A stretch of DNA of 64,000 bases. Origin: Sacculina carcini (taxonomy: Eukaryota > Arthropoda > Thecostraca > Sacculinidae). This document shows, in pieces, positions 19,145 through 30,094 of the stretch. Made by a program: the position numbers and the translations under genes. The notes under the pieces are model-generated. The model saw nothing but the letters and a program-made list of their open reading frames with translations. It ran no database searches and was not told the DNA's origin. The stretch lies in contig OU696584.1 of assembly GCA_916048095.2 (NCBI GenBank), forward strand, positions 3,614,349 to 3,678,348, in the 5' to 3' direction. Position 1 is the first letter of the stretch; each line of letters starts with the position of its first letter.

Positions 19145-19774
19145 CTTAACCTTTTGATGGTTCCATACCCCCAATGGATTGTCGAATATGCTTCCATACC
19201 CCGACTTGGCTGTTCAAATAATTATCATCAATCCTATTATTTGCCAGTATATTTTCTAGATCCACGATTATTTCAATCGTTTGAATTTAGTGTACTTTAG
19301 ATACGGACTACTAGGAAAACCTTATTGATCATTTCATCATTTATAAACCATTAATAATATATCCCACTACCCAGAAATCGAATCTCATACCCCGCTTTTG
19401 GTCCCATACTGTCATAAAGACTGCGCGTACACACTCGCTTGACATTTATTTCCAGCGCGAATAAATTAAGAAGTTCAATAACACCTGAAAACAAACATAA
19501 CGTAATATAACAAGTTATACATAAATATAACAAAGTAATATAACACACGAGAAGTAAAGATTTAACAATATTCGGTGACACAATATTTGACAGCAGTTAC
19601 AAACTAGTTACAAACTATATAAATTTGATACAGCACAAAACAATTCACCAGCTAGCGATCGCTTCAGCACGCGGAACACATTGCGTCACATTTCCATGTA
19701 TCTGCGCCAGCAATGTCTTATTTCAATACCACAAGGGGTATGAATACCCCCGTTTAAGAACCCCTGGTTTAGAC

Positions 19775-19935
19775 CATTCAGCGTACAGCGTGTTTAGTAT
19801 GGTGTGTATTAGGCATGTTCAGTGATTTCAGTGTATTATATGTGTATTTAGCGTGTTCAATCTGTTGTGTGTTGGGAGTGTTCAGTGTATTCCGTGTTCT
19901 CAGTCTGCTGTGTGATCGGTTGGCTCAGTGTACAT
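19775..19935 (+). repeat. degenerate GTGTTCAGTGT-like short repeats in intron
   Basis: Imperfect recurrences of TGTTCAGTGTATT and AGCGTGTTTAGT follow the right end of the hAT element. This appears to be the pre-insertion intron sequence. Confidence 0.4.
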
Positions 19936-21230
19936 GTCTAATTAAACCAAAAAAAGTTACAGCGGTGAAAAGACAAAATGAACCCTGAAAAATGCGAAAA
20001 CTTTGGTCAATATTCTGAAGACTACTCTTCCTAAACCAGCAATGGTACAACTATAAAAATTATACCACTGTGTAGAAAATTTTCTCTTCTACTCAACAAA
20101 CTATAATTCATACCCAAAAATTGAATATGAAACATGTAAAATGGAAACAAATTCAATCTACATTCAAAATTTTATTTAAACTCCACGCGTCCGATTGTCT
20201 ATAAGTGACTAAAAGTAATTCATTTTTCTACTTTTTTCTCAGGAATTATTCGTCACACATTAAAATAAATTATACCATCGTGCTAGACATTTTGTTTTCT
20301 ACAATACGGTATAATTTTTAATTTTCCAAAGTGTATCTGAAGGAAGTTACGGCGGTGTAAAGTCAAAAGGACATATTGCCAATTTGACAGCTATTATGCG
20401 CACTTGCGATTACACAGGAATATACTACTGTGTAGATAATTTTGTGTTCTACAAGATAAGCTAAAATTTATACCCACAAATGATACAAAAAACATGTAAG
20501 ATTGGCAAAATTCTCAAATACATCCAAAATTACACATGAACACCGGGCGACTAAAATTAATTAATTTTTCTACTATTTCTCAGTAACTACTTGTTAAACA
20601 TAAAAATAAATTATACCATCGTGCTAGAAATCTTGTTTTCTACAATACGGTATAATTTGTAATTTTCCAAAGTGTATCTGAAGGAAGTTACGGCGGTGTA
20701 AAGTCAAAAGCACATATTACCAATTTGAAAGCTATTATGCGCACTTGCGATTACACAGGAATATACACCGATTAAATTTCACTGAAGCCCAATCACAATT
20801 AAGAATGCATCATATTAGCTCCAAGCATGGATGGTGTGGTTTTATTGGGTACAGTTTAATTAATGCTACACTATACTGAATAGAAAGGCTTTATTGTCCT
20901 CAATATTTACACATGAATTGTTCCGCCCGACGGGCGGGTAAAATACTACTGGGAACAAAGTTAACTACTGAATTATACTGTATAATTTAATTGGTTTAAT
21001 TTCAAGTTGCATAAGCTTAAGTTGCATAAGGATATGGGTTGTAATATCATGCAATGCCAACTATATGAATATGCTGTTTTAGCGGACGCATAAATCTGGA
21101 ATTATAGAGATGACAGAAGGTTCCATTGTTTTGATAGTGTTACACTTCTGGATTACTACACACGAAGGATGGGTGTGAACTTGAGCAGTGTTGAGGGAAA
21201 AAACTTCGTCAATAATTAATCAACTTACGT
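19936..21230 (+). repeat. B-type units and hairpin modules, inverted relative to array 1
   Basis: Begins with AGTTACAGCGGTGAAAAGAC and carries several B-type units, then CCGCCCGACGGGCGG at about 20932 (a perfect 7-pair palindrome with one central base) and ACACACGAAGGATGGGTGTG at about 21153. The order is the reverse complement of 10.0-11.4 kb, so the two blocks form a long-range inverted repeat flanking the Josephin exon with the catalytic Cys. Confidence 0.7.
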
Positions 21231-21810
21231 GATTACGTGATACGTGATAATCAACTTACTTAATTAATCAACTTAGTTGACTTAACGGCTTAGCGCAAAA
21301 CGGTGGGTCCCATTTAAAAACTACAAATTGTCCTCACAAAAGTACGTTTCGCATAATTAAGTGATTTTCACTACCCTTCTAAGGGTTTTAGTGAATTTTT
21401 TGCAAAATTTTAAGTGCAACTTATTAGCGCAACTTTTAGGATTTTTAGCACAATTTTTCTTGACTTTTAGCGCGCCAAAAGGTCACCCTAATGATCATGA
21501 ATCGGGAGTGGCGTGCGGTAGGCGTTGTCGTGTGCTTGTTACTGCGCTTGTGTGAGGTGGTTTTCGGGTGAATATTCAGTGATTTGTCTGGGGCGTGCAG
21601 ATGTATTGAACTATATTCTTGTTGTTTGTTTGTGTCTTAGTTATTTCGCCTTACAATACACTGCATTACAAGGCTGGGATTCCGTTCCATTCCTATATGG
21701 TTCTATAGAAAAGGGTATATTTCTCTGTTTTGTAATCCGATCCTGAATATGTTTTCCCCTATAGTAATTCCTATAGTATAGTAATATAGATGTTGCTGAT
21801 TTTAATAAAT
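21231..21810. other. intron remnant, mostly unannotated
   Basis: A short cluster of ATCAACTTA and TACGTGAT repeats at 21231-21290, then low-complexity TTTTAG-rich sequence, then unremarkable intron DNA. A (TG)n tract at 21811-21832 leads into the acceptor of the next Josephin exon. Confidence 0.35.
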
Positions 21811-21842
21811 GTGTGTGTGTGTGTGCGTGTGTCGGGAGTCAG

Positions 21843-22047
21843 TTGCGTGTCGACGATAGATTGTGCGAGCGTGTTCGGCTTTGTGCTGAATCGCCCGAGC
21901 AGACTGAGACTGGGCTGGTTGTCGGTGCCGGTGTGGCGACCTCATTGGCTGTGCGTCAGGGCTATCAAACAAGCGTCGCAATTGTCGCAAGAGCCGCTGT
22001 TTTACGATCTCGACAGCAAACTGGCACAGCCCCAACTGATTGGAAAA
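21843..22047 (+). CDS. Josd: Josephin deubiquitinase, exon with catalytic His and Asp
   Basis: The acceptor AG is at 21841-21842 and the first base completes an Arg codon from the previous exon. The exon encodes VFGFVLNRPSRLRLGW (family FGFILN), PHWLCVRAI with the catalytic His (21943-21945), and LFYDLDSKLAQPQLIGK. In ataxin-3 and human JOSD1 the third catalytic position is Asn (YYNLDSK); here it is Asp (22006-22008), which can serve the same role in cysteine proteases. About eight extra residues (KQASQLSQEPL) separate the His strand from that strand. The donor is GTAATT at 22048, phase 0. Confidence 0.88.
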
Positions 22048-22102
22048 GTAATTGAGCACACATGCACACGTATGCGCGCGCGCACACACACACACACACT
22101 TG

Positions 22103-22355
22103 CATACAGATGGATACATGGTTGATTCGTTCTATATGTACCGTATTATGAATCTGTGTTGTTCTGTGCATTAGTATCTACCCGCGGAGGTCCACTGGGT
22201 GTTTGTTCAAAAGCGTTAAGTTGCCTTCACAGCCAGGGCTGGGTGTCGAGTATGTCAGTAAACTTGGACTAACAGCGCTTGCACGTCTCCATCATGAGAG
22301 TCGAGCGTCAATATTGGATGAGTGATGTATGTATGTGCGTGTGTATGTGTATGTG

Positions 22356-22399
<44 letters not shown>

Positions 22400-22410
22400 T
22401 TATATATATA
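22103..22410. other. intron sequence ending in TG/TA microsatellites
   Basis: Apparently single-copy intron sequence to about 22320, then TGTATGTG repeats and (TA)n with CACACA (22355-22410) that lead into the next hairpin modules. No gene is seen. Confidence 0.35.
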
Positions 22411-22860
22411 CTAGCATTAAAACCCGCCCGTTGTGCGGAACAATTCATGAAATGAAATTCATATTTAATTAGTAAACATATTGCAAATGAAAAAAAAATT
22501 ATAGTAAATCCATAGAAACCCTGATCAATTGAAAAGTCTAAATTTAATTATTTTTATTTTGACAAAATATTATCCCTCAACCCGCCTCATATTTAAACCC
22601 ACCCGTCGTACGGAATAATTCAGAACTCGAACACGATCCGTTCTGGGCCTTGAAGCCAAATCCGTTAGTTTTGTATATGAACTCGTTTTACACGGTAAAA
22701 TTAAACGTTCTATTATCTATAGTTGCTGCCCCGGGACATTTATATCTCATAAACATGATCCATCGCTTAGTTTACGTTTGAAGCCCCTGATCTATACCAT
22801 TGAGTCCGCGCAGTTAGGTCACCTCATATTCAAGCATACACACACAGACAGACAGAGGAT
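22411..22860 (-). repeat. A-type hairpin module, inverted
   Basis: Reads CTAGCATTAAAACCCGCCCG at its left end, with a second hairpin near 22598, and ends in CACACACAGACAGACAGAGG. On the - strand it is the same about 450-bp module that is tandemly repeated at 28.7-30.1 and 35.3-36.3 kb. Confidence 0.75.
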
Positions 22861-22861
22861 C

Positions 22862-22889
22862 ACTTATATCTATATATATAAAAGAGATC

Positions 22890-22921
<32 letters not shown>

Positions 22922-25490
22922 CTGTGTGTGTGTGTGTTCGACCCTCCTTGGTCCATTTTCTATCAGCTATTATTCGGCCACCACTCAGCCTACCCGCTAA
23001 CAATTTATACCATCACGCTGGAAATTTTCTTGTCTACACTTTAGATTAAATTTTAAATTTCAAAAATGAAATCAAAAAAAGTTATAGCGGTGAAAAGACA
23101 AAATGAACCCTGAAAAATGCGAAAATTGTGGTCAATGCTCTGCCATCTACTCCTCATAAACCAGAAATGGTACAGCCAAACAGATTATACCACTGTGTAG
23201 AGAATTTTCTGTTCTACAAGATAGGTTATAATTCATATCCAAAAATAGAACATAAAAGATGTAAACATGACAAAATTTCAATCTATATTCAAAATTATAT
23301 TTATACTCCACGCGTCCGATTTTCTATACTTTTTTCTCTATGTATCAAAAACTAATTATCACACATCTAAATAAATAATACCATCATGCTGGGAATTTTG
23401 TTTGCTACAACGCGGTATAATTTTTAATTTTCCAAAGTGTATTAAAAAAAAGTTACGGCGGTGTGAAGTCAAAATGACAAAGTCAAAAATGCAAAATTAG
23501 CACTGGAAACCGTGAATGTTTTGGTAAATATTCCCCTATCTATTCCTCATAAACCAGCAATGGTACAGCTATAAAAATTATACTATTGTGTAGATAATTT
23601 TGTGTTCTACAAGAAAAGTTATAATTTATACCCACAAATGATACAAAAAATGTGTAAAATTGGCAAAATTGTCAAATACATCCAAAATTACACTTGATCA
23701 CCGGGCGCCTAAATTAATTCATTTTTCTACCTATTTCTCAGGAACTATTTGTCACACATTAAAATAAATTATATCATCGTGCTGGAAATTGTATTTTTTA
23801 AAATGCGGTATAATTCTTAATTTTCCAAAGTGTATCTGAAGGAAGTGACGGCGGTGTAAAGTCAAAAGGACATATTGCCAATTTGACAGCTATTATGCGC
23901 ACTTGCGATTACACAGGAATATACTAATGTGTAGAGAATTTTGTGTTCTACAAGAAAAGGTGTAATTTATACCCACAAATGATACAAAAAACGTGTAAAA
24001 TTGGCAAAATTCTCAAATACATCCAAAATGACACTTGAACACCGGGTGACTACAATTTATTCATTTTTATACCCATTTCTCAGGAACTATTTGTCATACA
24101 TTAAAATTAATTATACCATCGTGCTAGAAATTTTGTTTCCTACAGTACGGTATAATTATTAATTTTCCAAAGTGTATCTGAAGGAAGTTACGCCGGTGTA
24201 AAGTCAAAATGTCATGTTGCCAATTTGACAGCTATTATGCGTACTTGCGATTACACATGAATATACACTGATTAAATTTCACTGAAGTCCAATCACAATT
24301 TACGCACTTGCGATTACACAGGAATATACTACTGTGTAGAGAATTTTGTGTTCTACAAGATAAGCTATAATTTATACCCACAAATGATACAAAAAACGTG
24401 TAAAATTGGCAAAATTCTCAAATACATCCAAAATTACACTTGAACACCGGGCGACTAAAATTAATTCATTTTTCTACTATTTCTCAGTAACTATTTGTTA
24501 CACATAAAAATAAATTATACCATCGTTCTAGAAATCTTTTCTTCTACAATACGGTATAATTTGTAATTTTCCAAAGGGTATCTGAAGGAAGTTACGGCGG
24601 TGTAAAGTCAAAAGGACATATTGCCAATTTGACAGCTATTATGCGCACTTGCGATTACACAGGAATATACACCGATTAAATTTCACTGAAGCCCAATCAC
24701 AATTAAGAATGCATCATATTATCTCCAAGCATGGATGGTGTGGTTTTATTGCGTACAGTTTAATTAATGCTACACTCTACTGAATATAAAGGCTTTATTG
24801 TCCTCAATAACGTTCCGCACGACGGGCGGGTAAAATGCTATTGGGAACAAAGTAAACTACTGAATTTAACTGTGTAATTTAATTGGTTTAATTTCAAGTT
24901 GCATAAGCATAAGTTGCATAAGGATATGGGTTGCAATATCATGTAATGCCAACTTATGCTGTTTTAGCGGAAGCATTAACCTGGAATTATAGAGATGACA
25001 GAAGGTTGCATTGTTTTGATAGTGTTGTGGAAAAACATGTTTTCTAAATTGAAACATAAATTTCACATTTAGACTTTTAGATTAGCTATAACTTTCCTGT
25101 GGGTTTGTTTTTCTTTTTCAATTTGCACTAATTTTTTTATGAATTGAATATTAATTATATTTTATGAACTGTTCCGCACGACGGGCGAATTAAATGTATC
25201 TATAAAGAGTGGGTTTAAATGATAGCGAGGTATATGATATTTTGCTAGCAGTAAATATTCTAGCGATAAAAGTAGAATAGCTCTTAAGCAAATGATTTTG
25301 GAGAATGATGTGAACCTTTAAATATATTTTGCGATCTGATGATATATGTATTAGGAATAATACGTAGCAGAATATAGATTGCATAATATAATATCGGCTG
25401 TAATATCAAGGGCTGCATTATCGATGTAATCCAAAAAATAACAACTGTATGAATATGATGCATTAGTGGAAGCATTAACCGGGAATTATG
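22862..25490 (+). repeat. 2.6-kb composite repeat (B units plus hairpins), copy 1
   Basis: Starts TATATAAAAGAGATCCTCTG and a TG-rich tract, then four to five B-type units (340-400 bp) and hairpin motifs near 24810 and 25172. It is the same element as 30095-32725 and 32726-35346, with scattered differences. Its right end runs directly into the L2/CR1-like LINE. Confidence 0.85.
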
Positions 25491-27656
25491 AGATAATATG
25501 ATAATTCATCCTTCTTCATATGATAATATGATAATTCATCCAAATTCATCCTTCTGTTTTTCATCCTTCTTTCGAGACAAGATTGCCACGGCCAAATCCA
25601 AATTACCTCCGTCCTCCCTTCCACTATCTTTTCCTTCTTCAAACACCTCTTTATCTTCTTTCTCTCCAATTTCTCCAGCCATGACTGCCAAATTTCTTAA
25701 AAAACTTCAATCCTCCAGGTGTCCATCTGATCCAATTAACTTCCGGGCTCTTTCCGACTCCATCATACTCTTTTCCCCATTTCTTACTCATCTGGTGAAC
25801 ACTTCTTTCCTCCACGGTACTTTCCTGGCCTCTAAACACGCTGTTATTTCTCCTATTCTTAAAAAGCCTTGCCTGGATACTAGTACTCCATGTAGTTATA
25901 GGCCTATTTCCTTGCTTCCACTACCTTCTAAGCTTCTGGAGGCTGCCATCCTTCCTCAACTCCGCCCTTGCATACTTTCTGCCCTAGACCCCCGTCAATC
26001 CGGTTTCGTCTCTAATCACTCAACTGAGACTCTCCTTCTATCTTTATTGAACGACATCTTCGCTTCCTTTTCCTCAGGCAACTCCGTAATATTCATCTCT
26101 CTAGATTTCTCTTCCGCCTTTGATCTCGTTGATCACTCGATTCTTTGTAAAGATCTTGCCCATATTGGTGTCTCTTCTTCAGCTCTATCTCTTCTAACTT
26201 CCTATCTTACAAATCGTTCATATACAGTTCGCTGCAACTCCGAGTTTTCCTCTCCTCTTCCATTGGATTCCGGTGTCCCTCAAGGTTCTCTTCTCGGCCC
26301 TCTTCTGTTTAATCTGTATATTTCATCCCTCTGCCCCATACTCCGGTCTTACCCCATATCGTTTCATATATATGCAGACGATATACAGATTTACTTCCCC
26401 TTTTCCTCCTCAAAAATTGGTCTAATTTCTCAACTGCTATCACAAATCGCTGCCTGGGCGTCCTCAAGAAATCTCCTTTTGAATCCTGAAAAAACTGAAT
26501 ATTTCTTATTTCACCCTCCCAGTATTGCTCCTTGTTCTGTCAACTTGCCTCTTTCATCTCATATTCGTAATCTGGGTGTTGTTCTTGATCCCTCTCTAAC
26601 ATTCTCTCAGCATCTTTCAAAAATTACCCGCCTCTGTCGTTTCACCTTGCGCCAATTCTACCCGATCCGCTCTCATATTGATATTGCGTCTGCTCTCCTC
26701 TTAGTGAACTCGTTTATTTTTTCTCGTCTCGACTATTGTAATTCCTTATTCTTTCATCTTCCTAAGAAGTCCATTCGCTCTCTTCAATCTATCATCAATC
26801 TTTCTTGTCGCTTCGTTCTTCGCCTTCCTCCTAAGACACCCACCTCCGCTCATATCCGAGAACTCGGCTGGCTGCCAGCTCTTTCAAGGATACAATATAA
26901 GCTGTGTTGTATTGTATATAAACTCCTCCACTCATCTTCTCCTCCCTCGTACTTGCTCTCACTTCTTACCTTCTCTGATCGTCCCTTCAGCCGCCGTCCC
27001 GCACCTCTTGTTTGCCCTCCCGCCGACCACTTATCAAATTGGTCCGCGAAGTCTTTCTATTTTTCTGCCCCCCGATTATACAACTCTCTTCCTCCTCATA
27101 TCCTTCGTCATAAATCATATTCTTCCTTTTCCTCTGCGCTACATAAGTACCTGCTTTCTCTTCCGTCGCCGCTTACACCTCCTTATAGATTGCACTGACA
27201 CTACGTTTGTATATATATCTCCATATTTTCGTATCTCCATATTATCGCCATGTATATACTCTTACTAACAATACTGCACTTTGTGTTTTGGTTTTCCTGC
27301 TGTGTTTTTTATTCCGCTCACAGCCCCTGATCTTATGTTTGTGCTAATCGTGCTTGTATGTGACGTGCGCCAGTGTTCATATTTGTCTGTTCATGTCTTT
27401 GTAGTTGTTGTTGTTGTTGTTGTTGTTTTTTGTTTTTGTTTTTTGTTTTTTTTTTTTTTTTTTTTTTTTTTCAGCACAAAATAATTCGGTGTTTATCTTC
27501 CCTGTTATATTTTTGTCCTTGCTAGCTCTTGTTTTCTTCTTTCTGAGCTCCCGTTTTGATGTAATTATTATCTTGTATATCTATATTTCATGTTTATCGC
27601 GCCTTTGTTGATTAGTGCGCTATATCAAATACACGCTTATTATTATTATTATTATA
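25490..27656 (+). mobile_element. L2/CR1-group LINE, 5'-truncated
   Basis: The body encodes the reverse transcriptase half of ORF2; the endonuclease half is missing. The 3' UTR ends GCGCTATATCAAATACACGC followed by (TTA)n, the short simple-repeat tail typical of L2-like elements. The coding strand is strikingly rich in C and T (for example runs of TCTTTCTC). A (T)n-rich block lies at 27403-27472. The left junction is inside a hairpin-family element that is intact in two other copies nearby. Confidence 0.88.
25498..27198 (+). CDS. LINE reverse transcriptase (ORF2 C-terminal part)
   Basis: The frame is open for 566 residues with no need for a native start, because the element is truncated upstream. 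RT motifs appear in order: SYRPISLLPLPSKLLE, QSGFVSNHSTETLL, ISLDFSSAFDLVDHS (first catalytic Asp), SGVPQGSLLGPLLFNLYIS, FHIYADDIQIY (catalytic YADD), LLLNPEKTEYF and LGVVLDPSLTFSQH. The C-terminal part includes LDYCNSLFFHLP and HIRELGWLPALSRIQYKL, as in CR1 and L2. No frame break within this region, so the insertion may be fairly recent. Confidence 0.9.
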   Translation: MIIHPSSYDNMIIHPNSSFCFSSFFRDKIATAKSKLPPSSLPLSFPSSNTSLSSFSPISPAMTAKFLKKLQSSRCPSDPINFRALSDSIILFSPFLTHLVNTSFLHGTFLASKHAVISPILKKPCLDTSTPCSYRPISLLPLPSKLLEAAILPQLRPCILSALDPRQSGFVSNHSTETLLLSLLNDIFASFSSGNSVIFISLDFSSAFDLVDHSILCKDLAHIGVSSSALSLLTSYLTNRSYTVRCNSEFSSPLPLDSGVPQGSLLGPLLFNLYISSLCPILRSYPISFHIYADDIQIYFPFSSSKIGLISQLLSQIAAWASSRNLLLNPEKTEYFLFHPPSIAPCSVNLPLSSHIRNLGVVLDPSLTFSQHLSKITRLCRFTLRQFYPIRSHIDIASALLLVNSFIFSRLDYCNSLFFHLPKKSIRSLQSIINLSCRFVLRLPPKTPTSAHIRELGWLPALSRIQYKLCCIVYKLLHSSSPPSYLLSLLTFSDRPFSRRPAPLVCPPADHLSNWSAKSFYFSAPRLYNSLPPHILRHKSYSSFSSALHKYLLSLPSPLTPPYRLH

Positions 27657-27689
27657 ATGGTGTAAAATTATATCGCATTATGCAACAAA

Positions 27690-27778
27690 TGTGAATTTAG
27701 CTACCTTACAGTTTGGTCCCGATACTATATTGGCGGGTTGAGAGAAAAGTATTGGTGGGCCGCGTGTTTGGGACCCCT
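27690..27778 (+). mobile_element. possible hAT end fragment
   Basis: GGGCCGCGTGTTTGGGACCCCTG ends in the word order commonly found at the 3' end of hAT elements (GGGCCGC..., then GGGACCCCTG); only the end is visible here and no partner end or 8-base duplication could be matched. Confidence 0.35.
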
Positions 27779-27929
27779 GGGGTAGATAATCTCAGTCTTC
27801 TGATTACAAATTATGATCGCATCAGTATATTTTGTGATCACAAACTAATAAGTTAAATCACCTCAGACTAGGCTGAGAGCGGTCAAGATTGAATGGTTGG
27901 GTTGGGTTGGGTAGGTTTGACTCAGGTTA

Positions 27930-28721
27930 TATTGGGTTTTAATGATAGCGGAAAATATATAAATTTTAACAATAAATATTATAGCGGTAAAAGTGAAATA
28001 GTACTTAAGCAAATGATATTGGGGAATGATGTTAAGTAATAAATATACTTTGGAAACAGTCTGATGAAAAGATTTCATCATCTTTCATTGTTTGTTTCGT
28101 GTTTGTGTTCTGAATTATACCACACGACGGGCAGATTTATATATCAGGCGGGTTGAGGGACAATATTTGTCAAAATAAGAACAAAAATATTCACATTTAG
28201 ACTTTTCTATTGGTTAAGATATTTATAGGTTACATTTTTTGCTTTTCAATTTGTATTCATTATATTTTATGGATTTGATATGAATTTTATTGTATGAATT
28301 GTTCCGCACGACGGGTGGGTTTAAAAAAGTGTTTTTAGATCATTTTTTCAAATGGTTCATTTAAAAAAAGGTTTTTTTTTAAAATAAAAATGTTCCGCGG
28401 GCAGCAACTATAGACAATAGAACGTTCAATTTACCCTGTAGAATTAATCCATACAAAAAACCAATGGATTTGACTTCAAGATGCAGAACGGATCGTGTTC
28501 GAGTTCTGAATTATTCAGCACGACGGGCGGGTTTAAAAATGACTCAGGCGGACTGAGGGGAAATATTGTGTCGAAATAAAAATAATTAAACTTATAATTT
28601 TCAATTGATTAATATTTTTATGAGTGTACCCTATTTCATTTATATTTTTCCATATTTTTTATGAATTGAATATGAATTTCATGTTATGAATTGCTCCGCA
28701 CAACGGGCGGGTTTTAATGCT
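27930..28721 (+). repeat. hairpin modules with part of the 2.6-kb repeat
   Basis: The first 150 bases (AATATTATAGCGGTAAAAGT, CTTAAGCAAATGAT) match the end part of the 2.6-kb composite repeat at 25.2-25.4 kb. Hairpin motifs follow near 28122, 28302, 28519 and 28690, each before TTTAAA or TTTTAATGCTA. Short GGTTGGGTTGGG words precede it at 27893-27915. Confidence 0.65.
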
Positions 28722-30094
28722 ATATATATACATAAAGAAGAAATTATCTGTCTGTCTGTGTATGTATGCTTGAATATGAGGTGACATAATTGCGCTGGCT
28801 CATGGTTCGCTGGCTCAATGATCAGGGGCTTCAAACGCAAACGAAGCGATGGCTCATTTTTATGAAATAAAAATGTCCCGCGGGCAGCAATAAAACCTTC
28901 AATTTCACCGTATAGAATGAATTCATATACAAAACTAATGGATTTGACTTCAAGAACCAGAACGGATGGTGTTCGAGTTCTGAATTTTTCCTCACGTCGG
29001 GCGGGTTTAAATTTGAGGCGGGTTGAGTGAAAATATTTTGTCAAAATAAAATTAAAAACAATGAAATTTAGACTTTTTAATTGATTAAGGTCTTCATGAG
29101 TTTGCCTTATTTATTTTTAATTTGCAATATTTTTATGAATTGTTCCGCACAACGGGCGGGTTTTAATGCGGTTTTAATGCTATATATATACATAAAGAAG
29201 AAATTATCTGTCTGTCTGTGTATGTATGCTTGAATATGAGGTGACATAATTGCGCTGGTTCATGGTTCGCTGGTTCAATGATCAGGGGCTTCAAACGCAA
29301 ACGAAGCGATGGCTCATTTTTAGGAAATAAAAATGTCCCGCGGGCAGCAATAAAACGTTCAATTTCACCGTGTAGAATGAATTCATATACAAAACTAATG
29401 GATTTGACTTCAAGAACCAGAACGGATGGTGTTCGAGTTCTGAATTATTCCGCACGTCGGCCGGGTTTAAATATGAGGCGGGCTGAGTGAAAATATTTTG
29501 TCAAAATGTAAATTAAAAATAATGAAATTTAGACTTTTTAATTGATTAAGGTCTTCATGAGTTTGCCTTATTTATTTTTAATTTGCAATATTTTTATGAA
29601 TTGTTCCGCACAACGGGCGGGTTTTAATGCGGTTTTAATGCTATATATATACATAAAGAAGAAATTATCTGTCTGTCTGTGTATGTATGCTTGAATATGA
29701 GGTGACATAATTGCGCTGGTTCATGGTTCGCTGGTTCAATGATCAGGGGCTTCAAACGCAAACGAAGCGATGGCTCATTTTTATGAAATAAAAATGTCCC
29801 GCGGGCAGCAATAAAACGTTCAATTTCACCGTGTAGAATGAATTCATATACAAAACTAATGGATTTGACTTCAAGAACCAGAACGGATGGTGTTCGAGTT
29901 CTGAATTATTCCGCACGTCGGCCGGGTTTAAATATGAGGCGGGCTGAGTGAAAATATTTTGTCAAAATGTAAATTAAAAATAATGAAATTTAGACTTTTT
30001 AATTGATTAAGGTTTTTATGAGTTTGCCTTATTTATTTTTAATTTGCAATATTTTTATGAATTCTTCCGCACAACGGCGGGTTTTAATGCTAGT
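28722..30094 (+). repeat. three tandem A-type hairpin modules (about 460 bp each)
   Basis: Three near-identical copies begin CTATATATATACATAAAGAA at about 28722, 29181 and 29641. Each runs through ATTATCTGTCTGTCTGTG, a central TCCCGCGGGCAGCAA, a hairpin variant (GCACGTCGGCCGGGTT) and ends with TTCCGCACAACGGGCGGG and TTTTAATGCTA. An ORF beginning MIRGFKRKRSDGSF recurs only because the copies are alike. Confidence 0.85.

Larger units (their letters stand above)
14564..19766. mobile_element. hAT-type non-autonomous DNA transposon split by an LTR element
   Basis: Terminal inverted repeats: CAGGGATTCTTAA (14564-14576) and TTAAGAACCCCTG (19754-19766), 12 of 13 positions pairing. They are flanked by a perfect 8-base target duplication GTTTAGAC (14556-14563 and 19767-19774), the hAT signature. 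Without the inserted LTR element and its target duplication the body is about 630 bp (19145-19766 plus the left end), AT-rich, without a transposase. It sits in the Josephin intron about 50 bases after the exon's donor. Confidence 0.9.

Noticed and set aside
21790-22125. Single 111-residue ORF over the second Josephin exon
   Set aside because: Only 21843-22047 is the exon; the ends are microsatellite translation outside the splice sites.
22778-23044. ORFs spanning TG/TA microsatellites (also 8737-8985, 30003-30263, 48836-49235 on the - strand)
   Set aside because: Translations are mostly YIYIYI or CVCVCV runs from simple repeats.
23128-23355. 75-residue ORF (MVNALPSTPHKPEMVQPNRL) repeated at 30347 and 32978
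   Set aside because: It recurs only because the underlying 2.6-kb repeat is duplicated; related B units elsewhere do not keep the frame, and composition is plain AT-rich.
28055-28085. CTGATGA...GAAA words considered as a hammerhead ribozyme
   Set aside because: The three-stem arrangement and the cleavage-site context could not be found.
29278-29490. 70-residue ORF (MIRGFKRKRSDGSF) repeated at 35449 and 35898
   Set aside because: Conserved only as part of near-identical A-type modules; older copies lack the frame.
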